Shown here in pieces: positions 44,376 to 55,849 of a DNA stretch of 64,000 nucleotides (positions are counted from its first letter, which is position 1; every line of letters starts with the position of its first letter). A model generated the notes under the pieces. It was not told where the DNA came from and ran no database searches. It saw nothing but the letters and a program-made list of their open reading frames with translations. The translations under genes were made by a program, and so were the position numbers. This DNA comes from Vreelandella subterranea (lineage in GTDB: Bacteria; Pseudomonadota; Gammaproteobacteria; Pseudomonadales; Halomonadaceae), in NCBI RefSeq assembly GCF_900111305.1, contig NZ_FOGS01000001.1, forward strand, positions 248,001 through 312,000, written 5' to 3'.

Positions 44376-45905
44376 ATGACGGGCATCATAAGTAGCGACA
44401 ACACACATCACCTCGCCATACCGGCTCTGCCGGGTTTTCTGCAGAGCGACCTAGACCAATGCGCCAGGCTACCATCGCTGCCCACGGTGGCCATTCGCGT
44501 CCTGGAGGTGGCGGGCTACCCGGATGCGACCCTGAATGATTATGCCAATGCCATCGAGCAGGATCCGGCACTGACCTTGCGGTTGATTTCATTGGCCAAT
44601 AGCGCTTTTTATGCCCGTCAACAAACAGAAACGCATTCGTGTCGGGAAGCTACGTCGCGACTCGGGCTGGACGCCACGCTGGCCGCGGTGCTGAGTTTTA
44701 GCTTATGGCGTGACCGCCAGTCAGGTGACCTGATTCAGCGTATTTGGGGGCGCTCCATTGTGTCGGCCCTGGCGGCCCGCTCCCTTGCAGAACAGCTGTG
44801 CCCCGAGGAGGCCAGCTTTGTATTTACCGCGGCACTGCTCCAGGACATCGGCATGCTGGCATTGCTAGCGGTTTACCCCAAAGACGCCCATGACCTGTAC
44901 GCAAACACCACCTTTTCCCATGCGCAACTCAGTCGTGGCGAACACCTGCGCTTCGGCTGTGACCACTCATCGGTTGGCAGTTGGCTCGCCGCCAAGTGGG
45001 GGGTGCCGGTTTCGCTGGCCCAAGCCATCAGCGCCAGCCACGATGAGATTGGAACTCAGAAAGAGACTTACTTACTGTGCCTGCGTCTTTCAGGCCCTAT
45101 CGCCGATACGTGGCTGTCGGCCAACCCCAGTCAAGCGTTGGCGACCCTATTGCGTCAGTTGAGTCCGGTGGTGACGACGCCTGCTATCTCACTAAGCGAC
45201 TTGCTAAAAAACGTCCAATCCCAACTGCCCCTTTTAACCAATCTCTTCGAACTTACCGTCCCTTCCTCGCACGATACCGAGGCGTTGATCATCCAGGCAC
45301 AGCAGTTACTCTTTCAGCAGACATTTGTGCTCAACGCCCGGTTGAATGCCCAACAGCAGGAGCTCGATGAGCTCCAGCAACGCCAGACGGAACTGGAAGA
45401 ACGTAGCCGACGGGATCCGCTCACCGGACTTTCCAATCGCGCCTGGCTGGAAGAACAGCTGCACAAACGTTTTGAATATTGCCAAACGCACGACCACACC
45501 ATGTCAGTGGTGTTTATCGATCTGGACCATTTCAAGAAGCTCAATGACCGCTTTGGCCACCAGACCGGTGACCGCGTACTGGAGCGATTCGGCCGCGTAC
45601 TCGGCTCGCTGGTTCGCGAGGGGGATTTAGCCGGCCGCTACGGGGGCGAAGAATTTTTGATCATTCTGCCCGATGAGTCGGCCAAGGGAGCGCAACGTTT
45701 CGCCAAGCGGATTGCCAAGCGCCTTGCCGAAACGCCCATGGAAACGGTTGATGGCAAGCCCCTTTTCGTATCGGTTTCCATCGGCATTGCCTGCCTTAGC
45801 GACGGCGGCTTTGGCAACGGCAGAGAACTTATCGATGCCGCCGACCAGAGCATGTACTACATCAAACGCAATGGGCGCGGCGGCATTTCGCTTTATGGGC
45901 ACTAA
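44376..45905 (+). CDS. HDOD-GGDEF signalling protein
   Basis: A 509-residue protein with an N-terminal HDOD domain (about 25-220: LPSLPTVAIRVLEVAG, SLANSAFYARQQ, LLQDIGMLALLAVYP), a helical/coiled linker rich in Gln and Glu (about 310-345) and a C-terminal GGDEF domain (about 350-505). The cyclase site is RYGGEEF; an I-site RxxD (REGD) sits at the proper distance, so it should be an active, product-inhibited cyclase. The ATG at 44376 is preferred to 44358 since AAAGGAG lies just before it. It is divergent from the phosphodiesterase gene at 44194, 181 bases between starts. Confidence 0.88.
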   Translation: MTGIISSDNTHHLAIPALPGFLQSDLDQCARLPSLPTVAIRVLEVAGYPDATLNDYANAIEQDPALTLRLISLANSAFYARQQTETHSCREATSRLGLDATLAAVLSFSLWRDRQSGDLIQRIWGRSIVSALAARSLAEQLCPEEASFVFTAALLQDIGMLALLAVYPKDAHDLYANTTFSHAQLSRGEHLRFGCDHSSVGSWLAAKWGVPVSLAQAISASHDEIGTQKETYLLCLRLSGPIADTWLSANPSQALATLLRQLSPVVTTPAISLSDLLKNVQSQLPLLTNLFELTVPSSHDTEALIIQAQQLLFQQTFVLNARLNAQQQELDELQQRQTELEERSRRDPLTGLSNRAWLEEQLHKRFEYCQTHDHTMSVVFIDLDHFKKLNDRFGHQTGDRVLERFGRVLGSLVREGDLAGRYGGEEFLIILPDESAKGAQRFAKRIAKRLAETPMETVDGKPLFVSVSIGIACLSDGGFGNGRELIDAADQSMYYIKRNGRGGISLYGH

Positions 45906-45929
45906 CGATGCATTGCGCAGGGCCCGGGG

Positions 45930-47234
45930 TTAGCGATTCATCGCATAGGGCAGGTACAGCGCAATACTCGGGAAAAGATGCAGCAAGGCAACCGCCACCA
46001 GCATCAAGAGAAAGAACGGCAGCGTTGCTTTGGTGATGGTCAGGATATCCTTCCCGGTGAGACCTTGTATCACGAAGAGATTAAAGCCCACGGGCGGCGT
46101 GATTTGCGACATCTCGACCACAATCACCAGATAAATCCCAAACCAGATAAGGTCAAACCCGGCAGCGCTGACCAGCGGCATGATAATCGAGGTGACCAGC
46201 AGAATCAGCGAAATGCCGTCCAGAAAGCACCCCATCACCAGCAACAGCACCGTTAGCGCCAATAGCAGCATGGTGGGCGACAGGCCCATTTCCCCAATCG
46301 CTTGCGCCAGCTTCATCGGGACCTGGGTAAAGCCCATGGCCGAGGTAAGAAACGATGCCCCGGCGATGATAAAAGCGATCATGCACGCCGTGCGCACCGC
46401 TGCGAAAAGCGAGGATTGAAATATCTCGCGGTTGAAATGCCCATTCGAACGAGCAATCAACATCGATAGCACCACCCCGACCGCCGCCGCCTCGGTGGGC
46501 GACGCCAAGCCGCCGTAGATCGACACAATAATCCCGCCAATCAACAACAGGATGGGGATCAGCGACCAGGTATTACGCAGCTTTTCGGCAAAGCTCATTC
46601 CCGACTCGTCATTGCCGGTCAGCCCGGCACGGTTGCCCTTGAGCAGCGACCAAAGCACCAGATAGCCCATGAACATCGAAAGAATCATGAGGCCAGGACC
46701 AATACCCGCCATGAACAGCCGCGAGATGGATTGCTCGGTCACGACGCCATAGACGATCAGCACGATGGAGGGAGGAATCAACAACCCCAGTGTCGAGGCA
46801 CTAGCCAGAGTGCCGATCGCCATCTGCGGGTCGTAACCCCGGCGTTCCAGCTCCGGTAAGGTCATCTTGCCCACCGTGGCACAGGTGGCCGCCGACGAGC
46901 CACACACCGCCGCGAACATGCCACTGCCGATGATATTGGTGTGTAGCAAACGCCCGGGGAACCGGTTTAACCAGGGCGAAAGCCCACGAAACATGTTGTC
47001 GGCCAGCCCCGAGCGGAACAGGATCTCGCCCATCCAGATGAACATCGGCAGCGCGGTGAGATCCCAACCGTAACTCGCCCCCCAGAAATCAGACGCCAGC
47101 ACCGGGCCTGGTTCAAACGAGCTGAACAGTGAGAGCGCTATCCAGGCGGTACCAATCAACGCAAAGGCTATCCAAACGCCGCTGCCCAACAGCACCAGCA
47201 GGGTCAGAATGGTGACGACACTAAGTAGCAGCAC
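45930..47234 (-). CDS. dctM: TRAP transporter large membrane subunit (second system)
   Basis: A 434-residue DctM-type transport subunit with about twelve membrane segments. Visible are ALPMFIWMGEILFRSGLADNMFRGLSPW, FAAVCGSSAATCATVGKMTLPEL and STLGLLIPPSIVLIVYG. Translation starts at a GTG (47234) with GGGAG upstream. It is the last gene of the dctP-dctQ-dctM unit, ending convergent to the HDOD-GGDEF gene. It differs from the DctM at 12285, so the two TRAP systems are not recent copies. Confidence 0.9.
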   Translation of the reverse strand: MLLLSVVTILTLLVLLGSGVWIAFALIGTAWIALSLFSSFEPGPVLASDFWGASYGWDLTALPMFIWMGEILFRSGLADNMFRGLSPWLNRFPGRLLHTNIIGSGMFAAVCGSSAATCATVGKMTLPELERRGYDPQMAIGTLASASTLGLLIPPSIVLIVYGVVTEQSISRLFMAGIGPGLMILSMFMGYLVLWSLLKGNRAGLTGNDESGMSFAEKLRNTWSLIPILLLIGGIIVSIYGGLASPTEAAAVGVVLSMLIARSNGHFNREIFQSSLFAAVRTACMIAFIIAGASFLTSAMGFTQVPMKLAQAIGEMGLSPTMLLLALTVLLLVMGCFLDGISLILLVTSIIMPLVSAAGFDLIWFGIYLVIVVEMSQITPPVGFNLFVIQGLTGKDILTITKATLPFFLLMLVAVALLHLFPSIALYLPYAMNR

Positions 47235-47253
47235 AGGGCATCTCCCACAAGGT

Positions 47254-47817
47254 TCAGGGGTCGTTGTTTTCTTCGCTGGCCATGACTTCGCGAAAACGTG
47301 ATGGGTCCTTGAATGCCAGGCGCAGCGCCATCACCAGCGCCTCGCCCAGCGCCAAACACAGCAAGGCAACGCCGGTCACCAACACGGCTTGGGGAATCCA
47401 CAGCGGAATCGACAAAAAGCCTGAGGAAACATCGTTATAGGCGATGCTTTCGCGGATCAACGCAATCAACCCGTAGCAGAGCAGCAGGCTAAGCGTCATC
47501 GCCACCATCAAGCCAAACACCTCGAACCAGACTCGGAGCGTCGAGGGAAGCCGGGTAATCAGCAAGGTTACCCGGATATGGGCGTGGTGGACGAAGGTAT
47601 ACGCCAAGCCTAGAAAGGTGGCACCAACCAGCAGATAAGATGCCATTTCAGAGACGCCGGTGATGCTGATGTTTAGTCGCGCGCTACCGACCATGACCAG
47701 TAGCGCATCGACCAACCTAGAAAACACCTGGGTCGAGACCAGCGCGCAAATCGCGATCATGCAAAGCGCAGCGCCCCAGGCACCCAGGCGATAAAGCTTA
47801 TCGAATTTGAACGTCAT
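47254..47817 (-). CDS. dctQ: TRAP transporter small membrane subunit (second system)
   Basis: A 187-residue DctQ-type protein with four hydrophobic segments and a family-type SEMASYLLVGATFLGLAYTFVHHAHIRVTLL region. The open frame begins at 47868, but the ATG at 47817 follows AAGAGG. It lies between the binding protein and the large subunit of the same unit. Confidence 0.86.
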   Translation of the reverse strand: MTFKFDKLYRLGAWGAALCMIAICALVSTQVFSRLVDALLVMVGSARLNISITGVSEMASYLLVGATFLGLAYTFVHHAHIRVTLLITRLPSTLRVWFEVFGLMVAMTLSLLLCYGLIALIRESIAYNDVSSGFLSIPLWIPQAVLVTGVALLCLALGEALVMALRLAFKDPSRFREVMASEENNDP

Positions 47818-47874
47818 CGGTTTGGCCTCTTGCGCGCAAAGCGGCGCAGTATCTGCGCCGCTCAACACAGGTCA

Positions 47875-48858
47875 TCAATCCTCAAGTTGATCACGGTACG
47901 ACTGCAGCGCTTCCTTGGCTTGATCGTCAGCCCGGGATTCCCAATCGGCAAACAGTTCATCACCCGCTTCCTGCAGTGCCTCCCCCACATCCTCGTTGGG
48001 TTCGGAAACGGTGATGCCGTTTTCTTTCAATATCGCCAGGCTTTCCTGGTTATCTTCGCGGCTCATTTCCCAGCCGCGCTCTTCGGCTTTCTCGGCCGCT
48101 TCCATCAAGGCATCCTGGGTGTCTTCGTCCAGCTGGTCAAAGCTGCGCTGGTTGATGAACACGATGTTCTTGGGTAGCCAGAGGTTGGCATCGGTGTAAT
48201 GCGAGACGTAATCCCAGGCAGCCATCGAATTGCCCGTGGAACTCGAGGTGATCATGGCATCTACCCGGCCGGTGCTGAACGCTGTGGGGATATCGGACTC
48301 TTCCGTTTCGGTCGGGCTGCCCCCCAGGTTTTCGATAAACCGCTGAGTATTGATATTGGGCGCCCGCACACGCAAGCCGTCAAATTGATCCGGGTCGGTC
48401 AGCTCTTCAGCGGTATAGATACCCTGAGCAGGCCAGGGTACCGCGTAAAGCGGAATCAGGCCTTCTTCCTCAAACAGATCACTGATGATTGGCTTGGTGG
48501 CTTCCCAAAGCGCATAAGCTTCTTCATAGCCTCCGGCCACACCGGGTAGGGTATCCACCTCAAAAATCGGGTTTTCATTGGAGAGTACCGAGAGGAATAT
48601 CTCCCCTGCGGCAATGGTGCCACGGCGTACCGATGGCTTGATTTCGCCGTGAGAAACGAGGGCACCACCGCTTTGCACGTTAATGGTCAGGTCCCCATCC
48701 GTTGCCTCGGCAACGTCTTCGGCGAACTGCTTGGTGTTTTGGGTATGAAAACTGGCATCGCCGTAAGGCGTTGCCATGGTCCATTCGGCGGCCTGAGCGG
48801 TCGCGGCGATGCTACATGCCGTGACCAGAAGCAGCGGCGTTGCAATGCGGGTACGCAT
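47875..48858 (-). CDS. dctP: TRAP transporter substrate-binding protein (second system)
   Basis: A 327-residue periplasmic binding protein of the DctP family. The signal peptide ends near residue 23 (ATAQAAEW). The mature part has ATPYGDASFHTQNTKQFAEDV, FDGLRVRAPNINTQRFIENLGGSP with the ligand-binding Arg, and STGRVDAMITSSSTG. It is the first gene of its unit and divergent from pxpABC, so 5-oxoproline or a related lactam/carboxylate is a candidate ligand. That is inference from context only. Confidence 0.88.
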   Translation of the reverse strand: MRTRIATPLLLVTACSIAATAQAAEWTMATPYGDASFHTQNTKQFAEDVAEATDGDLTINVQSGGALVSHGEIKPSVRRGTIAAGEIFLSVLSNENPIFEVDTLPGVAGGYEEAYALWEATKPIISDLFEEEGLIPLYAVPWPAQGIYTAEELTDPDQFDGLRVRAPNINTQRFIENLGGSPTETEESDIPTAFSTGRVDAMITSSSTGNSMAAWDYVSHYTDANLWLPKNIVFINQRSFDQLDEDTQDALMEAAEKAEERGWEMSREDNQESLAILKENGITVSEPNEDVGEALQEAGDELFADWESRADDQAKEALQSYRDQLED

Positions 48859-49109
48859 GATTAAGCCCTCGTGTCGATAGGTTAGTACCTTGTGGTGTTA
48901 CTGCACGCTTGACGTAGGCGGTGCTTTTCATCACCTTCAAGCCTATAGCCTAGTGCCGTTGATAATCTTATGAGATTTCGTCGTCAACCTTTTTTCCACG
49001 AAATAACAGCACGATAGATAGCGCATCAAGGCGTAACGCCAGCAAAAAGCTTGGCAGTGCCGCCAACGACTTCATATATTGAATAAATGCTTGATCGCTT
49101 TTTTTAATG

Positions 49110-49177
49110 ACCATGGCTCTTTGATGACCATAGTTCTTTGATGAGAATAGCTCTTTGATGACCATAGCTCTTTGATA
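49110..49177 (+). repeat. Four tandem 17-bp repeats upstream of pxpA
   Basis: Units 49110-49126, 49127-49143, 49144-49160 and 49161-49177 follow ACCATAGCTCTTTGATG with one to three changes each. They end 15 bases before the pxpA ATG, just before its AGGAGG site, so they are in the leader or promoter. The stretch 48859-49192 holds no gene; it carries the divergent promoters of the TRAP unit and pxpABC. Function of the repeats is unknown: regulator sites or slippage-prone leader are possible. Confidence 0.9.
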
Positions 49178-49192
49178 ACTACAGGAGGCCGT

Positions 49193-49945
49193 ATGCCCCT
49201 TCCGCTTCTCAACTGCGACATGGGTGAAAGCTTTGGCAACTGGTCGATTGGCCTGGACAACGAGGTGATGCCTTTTGTTGACTGCGCCAACATTGCCTGC
49301 GGCTATCATGCCTCCGATCCCCACGTCATGCGCCGCACGGTCAAACTCGCGGCTCGATACGGTGTGCGTATTGGCGCACACCCCGGCTACCCTGACCTGA
49401 TGGGCTTTGGTCGCCGCTCCATGGCCTGTTCACAAAGCGAGGTCGAGGATATGGTGCTCTACCAGATTGGCGCTCTGGCGGGTATCTGCCAGGCGGAGGG
49501 CACTCAGTTGAGCTACATCAAACCCCACGGCGCGCTCTACAACGATATGGCGGCCAACCCTGAACTGCTTGAAGGCGTGATGCGCGCAGTGCATGCCTAT
49601 GATCCCGGCCTGCCGCTCATGATCATGGCCACTGCCAACCCCGAGCCGCACCGCGAGTTAGCCGCCAAGCTGAGGGTCAACCTGTGGTTCGAGACCTTTG
49701 CCGACCGGGCCTATGAAGCCAACGGCCACCTGGCCTCACGGCGGCTGCCCGATGCGGTCCACCATGAGCAGGCCACGATCGTCGACCAGGCCGTCATGCT
49801 GGCCAAAGGCGAACCCCTCACCGCCCGCGACGGAACCTCGCTGTCGTTACCCTGCGATACGCTTTGCGTTCACGGCGACAACCCCGAGTCTGTCGCCGCC
49901 GTGCGCGCCATCCGCGATGCATTTAATAATCTGGGGGCAGCGTGA
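49193..49945 (+). CDS. pxpA: 5-oxoprolinase subunit A (LamB/YcsF family)
   Basis: A 250-residue protein of the LamB/YcsF family, PxpA, which with PxpB and PxpC hydrolyses 5-oxoproline to glutamate with ATP. Start [13 protein letters not shown], then [42 protein letters not shown] and [15 protein letters not shown] are typical family motifs. The ATG at 49193 has AGGAGG just upstream; the frame is open from 49172. Its stop overlaps the GTG start of pxpB (GTGA). Confidence 0.93.
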   Translation: MPLPLLNCDMGESFGNWSIGLDNEVMPFVDCANIACGYHASDPHVMRRTVKLAARYGVRIGAHPGYPDLMGFGRRSMACSQSEVEDMVLYQIGALAGICQAEGTQLSYIKPHGALYNDMAANPELLEGVMRAVHAYDPGLPLMIMATANPEPHRELAAKLRVNLWFETFADRAYEANGHLASRRLPDAVHHEQATIVDQAVMLAKGEPLTARDGTSLSLPCDTLCVHGDNPESVAAVRAIRDAFNNLGAA

Positions 49946-50646
49946 AGCTGCGTATCGAAACCGCCGGGATGGAAGCCTTGATGGTACGCCTTTTCGATAC
50001 CATCGACGTCAGCAACATGGCCTGGATTCTGGCGGCTGACCAGGCGCTGCGCGATGCTTTTGGCGAGGCGCTGGTCGATTTGCTGCCGTCCTATACGACG
50101 CTGTTACTGCATTATGACTGCCGAACGCTTAGCCACCTCGACGCCCAGGCACGCGTGCAGGACGCCCTGACGGGCCTGTCGCCCGCCGATACCCAGCAAG
50201 GCCAGCACCATGAGATCCCCGTCTGGTACGACGAGAGCGTCGGGCCGGATCTTGAGCGGGTGGCCAAGCGCGCGGGCATCAGCATTGCCGAGCTGATTGA
50301 TCAACACTGCCAAGACGACTACTGCGTGTTCGCGCTGGGCTTTGCGCCGGGGTACGGCTTCATGGGCTTGGTGAATGACACCATTGCGACACCACGCCTG
50401 ACCACTCCCAGGCGGCACGTGGCCGCCGGTAGCGTCGGCATCGCCGATCGTCAAACGGCCATTTACCCACTCCCCTCTCCCGGCGGATGGAACGTGTTGG
50501 GCCGCACGGCAGTGCCGCTATTCGAACACGCCAAACGCGGGGAACCGCTATTGCGTCCAGGCGACAGCGTACGCTTCCGGTCTATCTCCCGCGCCGACTT
50601 TGAGGCCCAGGGTGGCGATACCACGCCAATGGAGGAACGCTCGTGA
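49942..50646 (+). CDS. pxpB: 5-oxoprolinase subunit B
   Basis: A 234-residue subunit of the carboxyltransferase C/D-like family (PF02682), partner of PxpC in ATP-dependent 5-oxoproline opening. Typical segments are [60 protein letters not shown] and [13 protein letters not shown]. It starts at a GTG overlapping the pxpA stop by 4 bases, so translation is coupled. Confidence 0.93.
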   Translation: MKLRIETAGMEALMVRLFDTIDVSNMAWILAADQALRDAFGEALVDLLPSYTTLLLHYDCRTLSHLDAQARVQDALTGLSPADTQQGQHHEIPVWYDESVGPDLERVAKRAGISIAELIDQHCQDDYCVFALGFAPGYGFMGLVNDTIATPRLTTPRRHVAAGSVGIADRQTAIYPLPSPGGWNVLGRTAVPLFEHAKRGEPLLRPGDSVRFRSISRADFEAQGGDTTPMEERS

Positions 50647-51578
50647 GCCAGGCAGGATTAGTGGTAAAAAAGGCAGGGCCGCTGGCATTGGTTCAAGACG
50701 CAGGACGCTTTGGCGTGGGTCATCTGGGTGTCACCCAGGGCGGGGCTGCCGACTGGATCGCATTTCATTGGGCCAACTGGCTACTGGGCAACCCGCTCAA
50801 CAGCGCTGCCCTTGAAATTGTCATGGGAGGTGGCCTGACGCTGGAAGCCGAGGACGAGGTAACGCTGGCACTGGCCGGTGCCGACCTGGCTGCCACCCTT
50901 GACGGCAAACCACTCGCACCCAACGCCAGCTTCAGCTTGCGCTCAGGACAGGAGTTGGCCTTTAAGCAGCCACGTCAGGGGTTACGCGCTTACTTGGCTT
51001 TTCCCGGGGGCCTGGATGCGCCCGAGGTGCTTGGCAGCCGTTCGTGCACGGTCCGCGAGCAATTAGGCGGCCTGCAGGAGAACGGTCAGCCGCTCATGGC
51101 GGGCGAGCGCCTGACGTGGCGGGGAAGCTCTCAACCACCACGCACGCTGCCTGAAAACCTGACCCCGCTCATGCCAACGTCCGGCTGCCGCCTGCCCATC
51201 GTGCTTGGCTCCCAGGTAGCCAGTTTTTCCGGCAACAGCCTGTATCAGGCGTTTAATACGCCCTGGCAGGTCGATAACCGCGCCGACCGCATGGGCATTC
51301 GCCTGACCGGGCCGGTGCTTGGCGGCACGCTAAAGGGCATCGTTTCGGAGGGTATACCGCTGGGCGCCGTACAGGTCCCCCCCGACGGCCAGCCCATTGT
51401 GCTGATGAACGACCGCCAGACCATTGGCGGCTACCCACGCCTGGGGGCGTTGACACCAACCGCCTGTGCCACGCTTGCCCAGTGCCTGCCGGGCACCCAG
51501 GTATGGCTGACGCCGGTCAGCGTCAGCCAGGCCCAAGCCGCCTACCGTCGACAGTTCGCCCACTGGATCTCCGACTAG
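50643..51578 (+). CDS. pxpC: 5-oxoprolinase subunit C
   Basis: A 311-residue subunit of the carboxyltransferase A/B-like family (PF02626). Typical segments are VVKKAGPLALVQDAGRFGVGHLGVTQGGAADWIAFHWAN, LEIVMGGGLTLEA, YLAFPGGLDAPEVLGSRS and GIPLGAVQVPPDGQPIVLMNDRQTIGGYP. It starts at a GTG overlapping the pxpB stop by 4 bases and ends tail-to-tail with hmp, the stops overlapping in CTAG. The three subunits complete a 5-oxoproline-to-glutamate unit. Confidence 0.93.
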   Translation: MSQAGLVVKKAGPLALVQDAGRFGVGHLGVTQGGAADWIAFHWANWLLGNPLNSAALEIVMGGGLTLEAEDEVTLALAGADLAATLDGKPLAPNASFSLRSGQELAFKQPRQGLRAYLAFPGGLDAPEVLGSRSCTVREQLGGLQENGQPLMAGERLTWRGSSQPPRTLPENLTPLMPTSGCRLPIVLGSQVASFSGNSLYQAFNTPWQVDNRADRMGIRLTGPVLGGTLKGIVSEGIPLGAVQVPPDGQPIVLMNDRQTIGGYPRLGALTPTACATLAQCLPGTQVWLTPVSVSQAQAAYRRQFAHWISD

Positions 51579-52744
51579 GCCGCGTTAAGCGGCATGGCGG
51601 GACCGAAGTGCTCATAGTGGCGATGTGAATCCGCCACGCCCAGTTGCTTCAGCGCCTGCTCGACACCTTCCATCATGCCATGGGGGCCAACGAAGTAGCA
51701 GTGCGCGCCTTCGGGTAAATAATCGGCCAGCAGCGCCTGGTGGAGACGCCCTTGATGGTCGCCTTTGTCGCCTTGCTCAAATACGGTCACCAGCGTGAAC
51801 TGTGCCGGATAGGCCTTTTCAAGCGCGCGTAGCTCATCGGCAAAGGCCCAATATTCAGGGGTTTGTGCCGCGTGCAGATAGACCACCCGGCGGCCCTGGC
51901 CAAGTGCCTGTTTGGCCATCGGCAGCAGCGGGGTCTGCCCCACACCGCCGCTGATCAGCATCAGTGGTGCGTCGCCGGGTACCAGCGTCATCTCACCCGC
52001 CGGAGGGAGTAACTCGACAACCCCGCCATTGGCTAACTGATCGTGGAAGTAACGGCTCACGCGACCATCGCTCTCGCGCTTGATCGACACCCGGTAGGCG
52101 CGGCCGTTGGGTGTTGCCGACAGGCTATAGTGGCGGTGCACTGGCTCGCCGTCGATGGTCACCTTGACGCCGATGTACTGGCCGGGCGCATGCGCCGCCA
52201 CCGGGCCGCCGTCTTCGGGCTCAAGGATGAATGACCGAATCACCGCGCTTTCCTGCTGGCTATCCGCCACGCGGAAACGCCGCGTGCCGCGCCAGCCGCC
52301 TTCACGTTGCTCAAACTCCTGATAGCGGTTTTCTTCCAGCTCGATCAATAAATCGGCAAGCTCCTGGTAGAGCGCTCCCCAGGCATCAGCGATCTCAGGG
52401 GTAACCGCATCGCCCAACACTTCGCCAATCGCCATCATCAGGCACTCGCCCACAATCGGATACTGCTCCGGCAAAATGCCCAGCGATACGTGTTTGTTGA
52501 CCACCGTTTCGAGCGTTTGACGGGCTTTCACTGGGTCTTCGCGCAAGCCTACATAGGCCAATACGGCGCCTGCCAATGCCCGGGGCTGGGCGCCGTTTTG
52601 CTGATGAACCTGATTGAAAAGCGGCTTCACGCTGGGGTAACGCTCAAACATCAGCGGGTAAAAACGCTGGGTGATGGTATTCAAGTGTTCCGCCACGACG
52701 GGCGCGGTGGCAGCAATTAACGCTTCTTGGTCTTGGGTAAGCAT
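51575..52744 (-). CDS. hmp: Flavohaemoprotein, nitric oxide dioxygenase
   Basis: A 389-residue flavohaemoglobin that converts NO and O2 to nitrate with NAD(P)H. The globin domain (1-~140) has the B10 Tyr (ITQRFYPLMF) and proximal His (VVNKHVSLGILPEQY). A FAD domain (HRHYSLSATPNG) and NAD domain (LMLISGGVGQTPLLPM, YFVGPHGMMEGV) follow. The frame is open to 52909, but the ATG at 52744 gives the normal N-terminus MLTQDQEALI. An NsrR-like palindrome lies 43-67 bases upstream and nsrR is divergent, so NO-induced expression is likely. Confidence 0.95.
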   Translation of the reverse strand: MLTQDQEALIAATAPVVAEHLNTITQRFYPLMFERYPSVKPLFNQVHQQNGAQPRALAGAVLAYVGLREDPVKARQTLETVVNKHVSLGILPEQYPIVGECLMMAIGEVLGDAVTPEIADAWGALYQELADLLIELEENRYQEFEQREGGWRGTRRFRVADSQQESAVIRSFILEPEDGGPVAAHAPGQYIGVKVTIDGEPVHRHYSLSATPNGRAYRVSIKRESDGRVSRYFHDQLANGGVVELLPPAGEMTLVPGDAPLMLISGGVGQTPLLPMAKQALGQGRRVVYLHAAQTPEYWAFADELRALEKAYPAQFTLVTVFEQGDKGDHQGRLHQALLADYLPEGAHCYFVGPHGMMEGVEQALKQLGVADSHRHYEHFGPAMPLNAA

Positions 52745-52786
52745 GGTGAGCCTCGCTGATTGAGTGATAGGGCGACGTTTTTTATT

Positions 52787-52811
52787 AAAGTAGTATATAT
52801 AATACATCTTT
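52787..52811. promoter_or_regulatory. NsrR-type operator between hmp and nsrR
   Basis: An imperfect palindrome with arms AAAGTAGTAT and ATACATCTTT around ATATA fits the known NsrR consensus (two AAGATGYATT-like arms). It lies in the hmp promoter region. A TATAAT -10 for nsrR is at 52912-52917 on the plus strand. Confidence 0.75.
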
Positions 52812-52959
52812 AAGCGTTGCCGCCAACCTTCAGCGACAATCTGCCACATCACCCGGCTACCCGGCCTGGCCGCTGTCCTTGAGCGCGCTTCGCCTTGTCC
52901 CCAATTCACCGTATAATGGAGGTTTGAGCGATCGCCCTTCGACTCGTCGCGGACTGTCT

Positions 52960-53412
52960 ATGCACCTGACCAGCTTTACCGATTATTCCATTCGCGTGCT
53001 GCTCTATCTGGCGGTAAAAGGCGAGGAGCGCGCAACGATCGACGAGATCGCCTCGACGTATAACGTATCGCGCCATCACGTGATGAAGATCGTCCAGGAG
53101 CTCAACCAAAAAGGTTACCTCACCGCCCTACGCGGCAAGCACGGCGGCCTGTGGCTGAAGCGCGACCCTGCCAGCATCAAACTCGGTGCCCTGGTGCGCG
53201 ATACCGAGTCTGAATTTGGCTTGGTGGAATGCTTTCGCGACAAAAACGCCTGCGTTATCACCCCCGCCTGTCGTCTGCCGCCTGTACTGAATGAGGCATT
53301 GGAAGCGTTTTTTGCTGTGCTCGATCGCTACACCTTGGCAGATCTGCTGGAAGAGCGTTTGCCGCAGCTACGCCAGCTACTGCGCATTCCAGCGCTGAAC
53401 GTGACGACCTAA
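52960..53412 (+). CDS. nsrR: Nitric-oxide-sensing Rrf2-family repressor NsrR
   Basis: A 150-residue Rrf2 winged-helix repressor. The DNA-binding part has MHLTSFTDYSIRVLLYLAVKG and YNVSRHHVMKIVQELNQKGYLTALRGKHGGLWL. The three Fe-S cluster Cys lie in ECFRDKNACVITPACRL, as in E. coli NsrR. NO reacts with the cluster and releases repression. The frame is open from 52879; the ATG at 52960 gives the family N-terminus. It is divergent from hmp, its probable target. Confidence 0.93.
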   Translation: MHLTSFTDYSIRVLLYLAVKGEERATIDEIASTYNVSRHHVMKIVQELNQKGYLTALRGKHGGLWLKRDPASIKLGALVRDTESEFGLVECFRDKNACVITPACRLPPVLNEALEAFFAVLDRYTLADLLEERLPQLRQLLRIPALNVTT

Positions 53413-53440
53413 ACCACAGAAAAGAGCCGGCACTAGTGGC

Positions 53441-53472
53441 AAAAAAAAGGCGCTGCCCGAGGGCAGCGCCTT
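53441..53472 (-). terminator. Terminator of katG (possibly bidirectional)
   Basis: A stem of about 11-12 bp, AAGGCGCTGCCC with GGGCAGCGCCTT, is followed on the minus strand by a run of eight T. It lies 20 bases after the katG stop and 29 bases after that of convergent nsrR, which it may also serve. Confidence 0.92.
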
Positions 53473-53491
53473 GTCGATGGCGGCGTCGCGC

Positions 53492-55654
<2,163 letters not shown>

Positions 55655-55849
55655 TCAATTGCTTTTGTCGCTGGCAAGTACCAGCACAACCATCGATGGG
55701 TGCTCGCTAGTCGTATATGACCCCGCCAACACCGCATTTGTCTTGTTAATGTTTTAGACCACTATCGCCATAGTCTCAATTTGCATTTAACCAATGATTT
55801 AATAGCCTTGACCTATAAGCAATATGACTCACCCGTCAAGCACACTCGC

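Noticed and set aside
49072-49293. Minus-strand frame with repeated peptide pattern opposite the 17-bp repeats
   Set aside because: The pattern comes from reading the DNA repeats; it overlaps the pxpA start and has no family.
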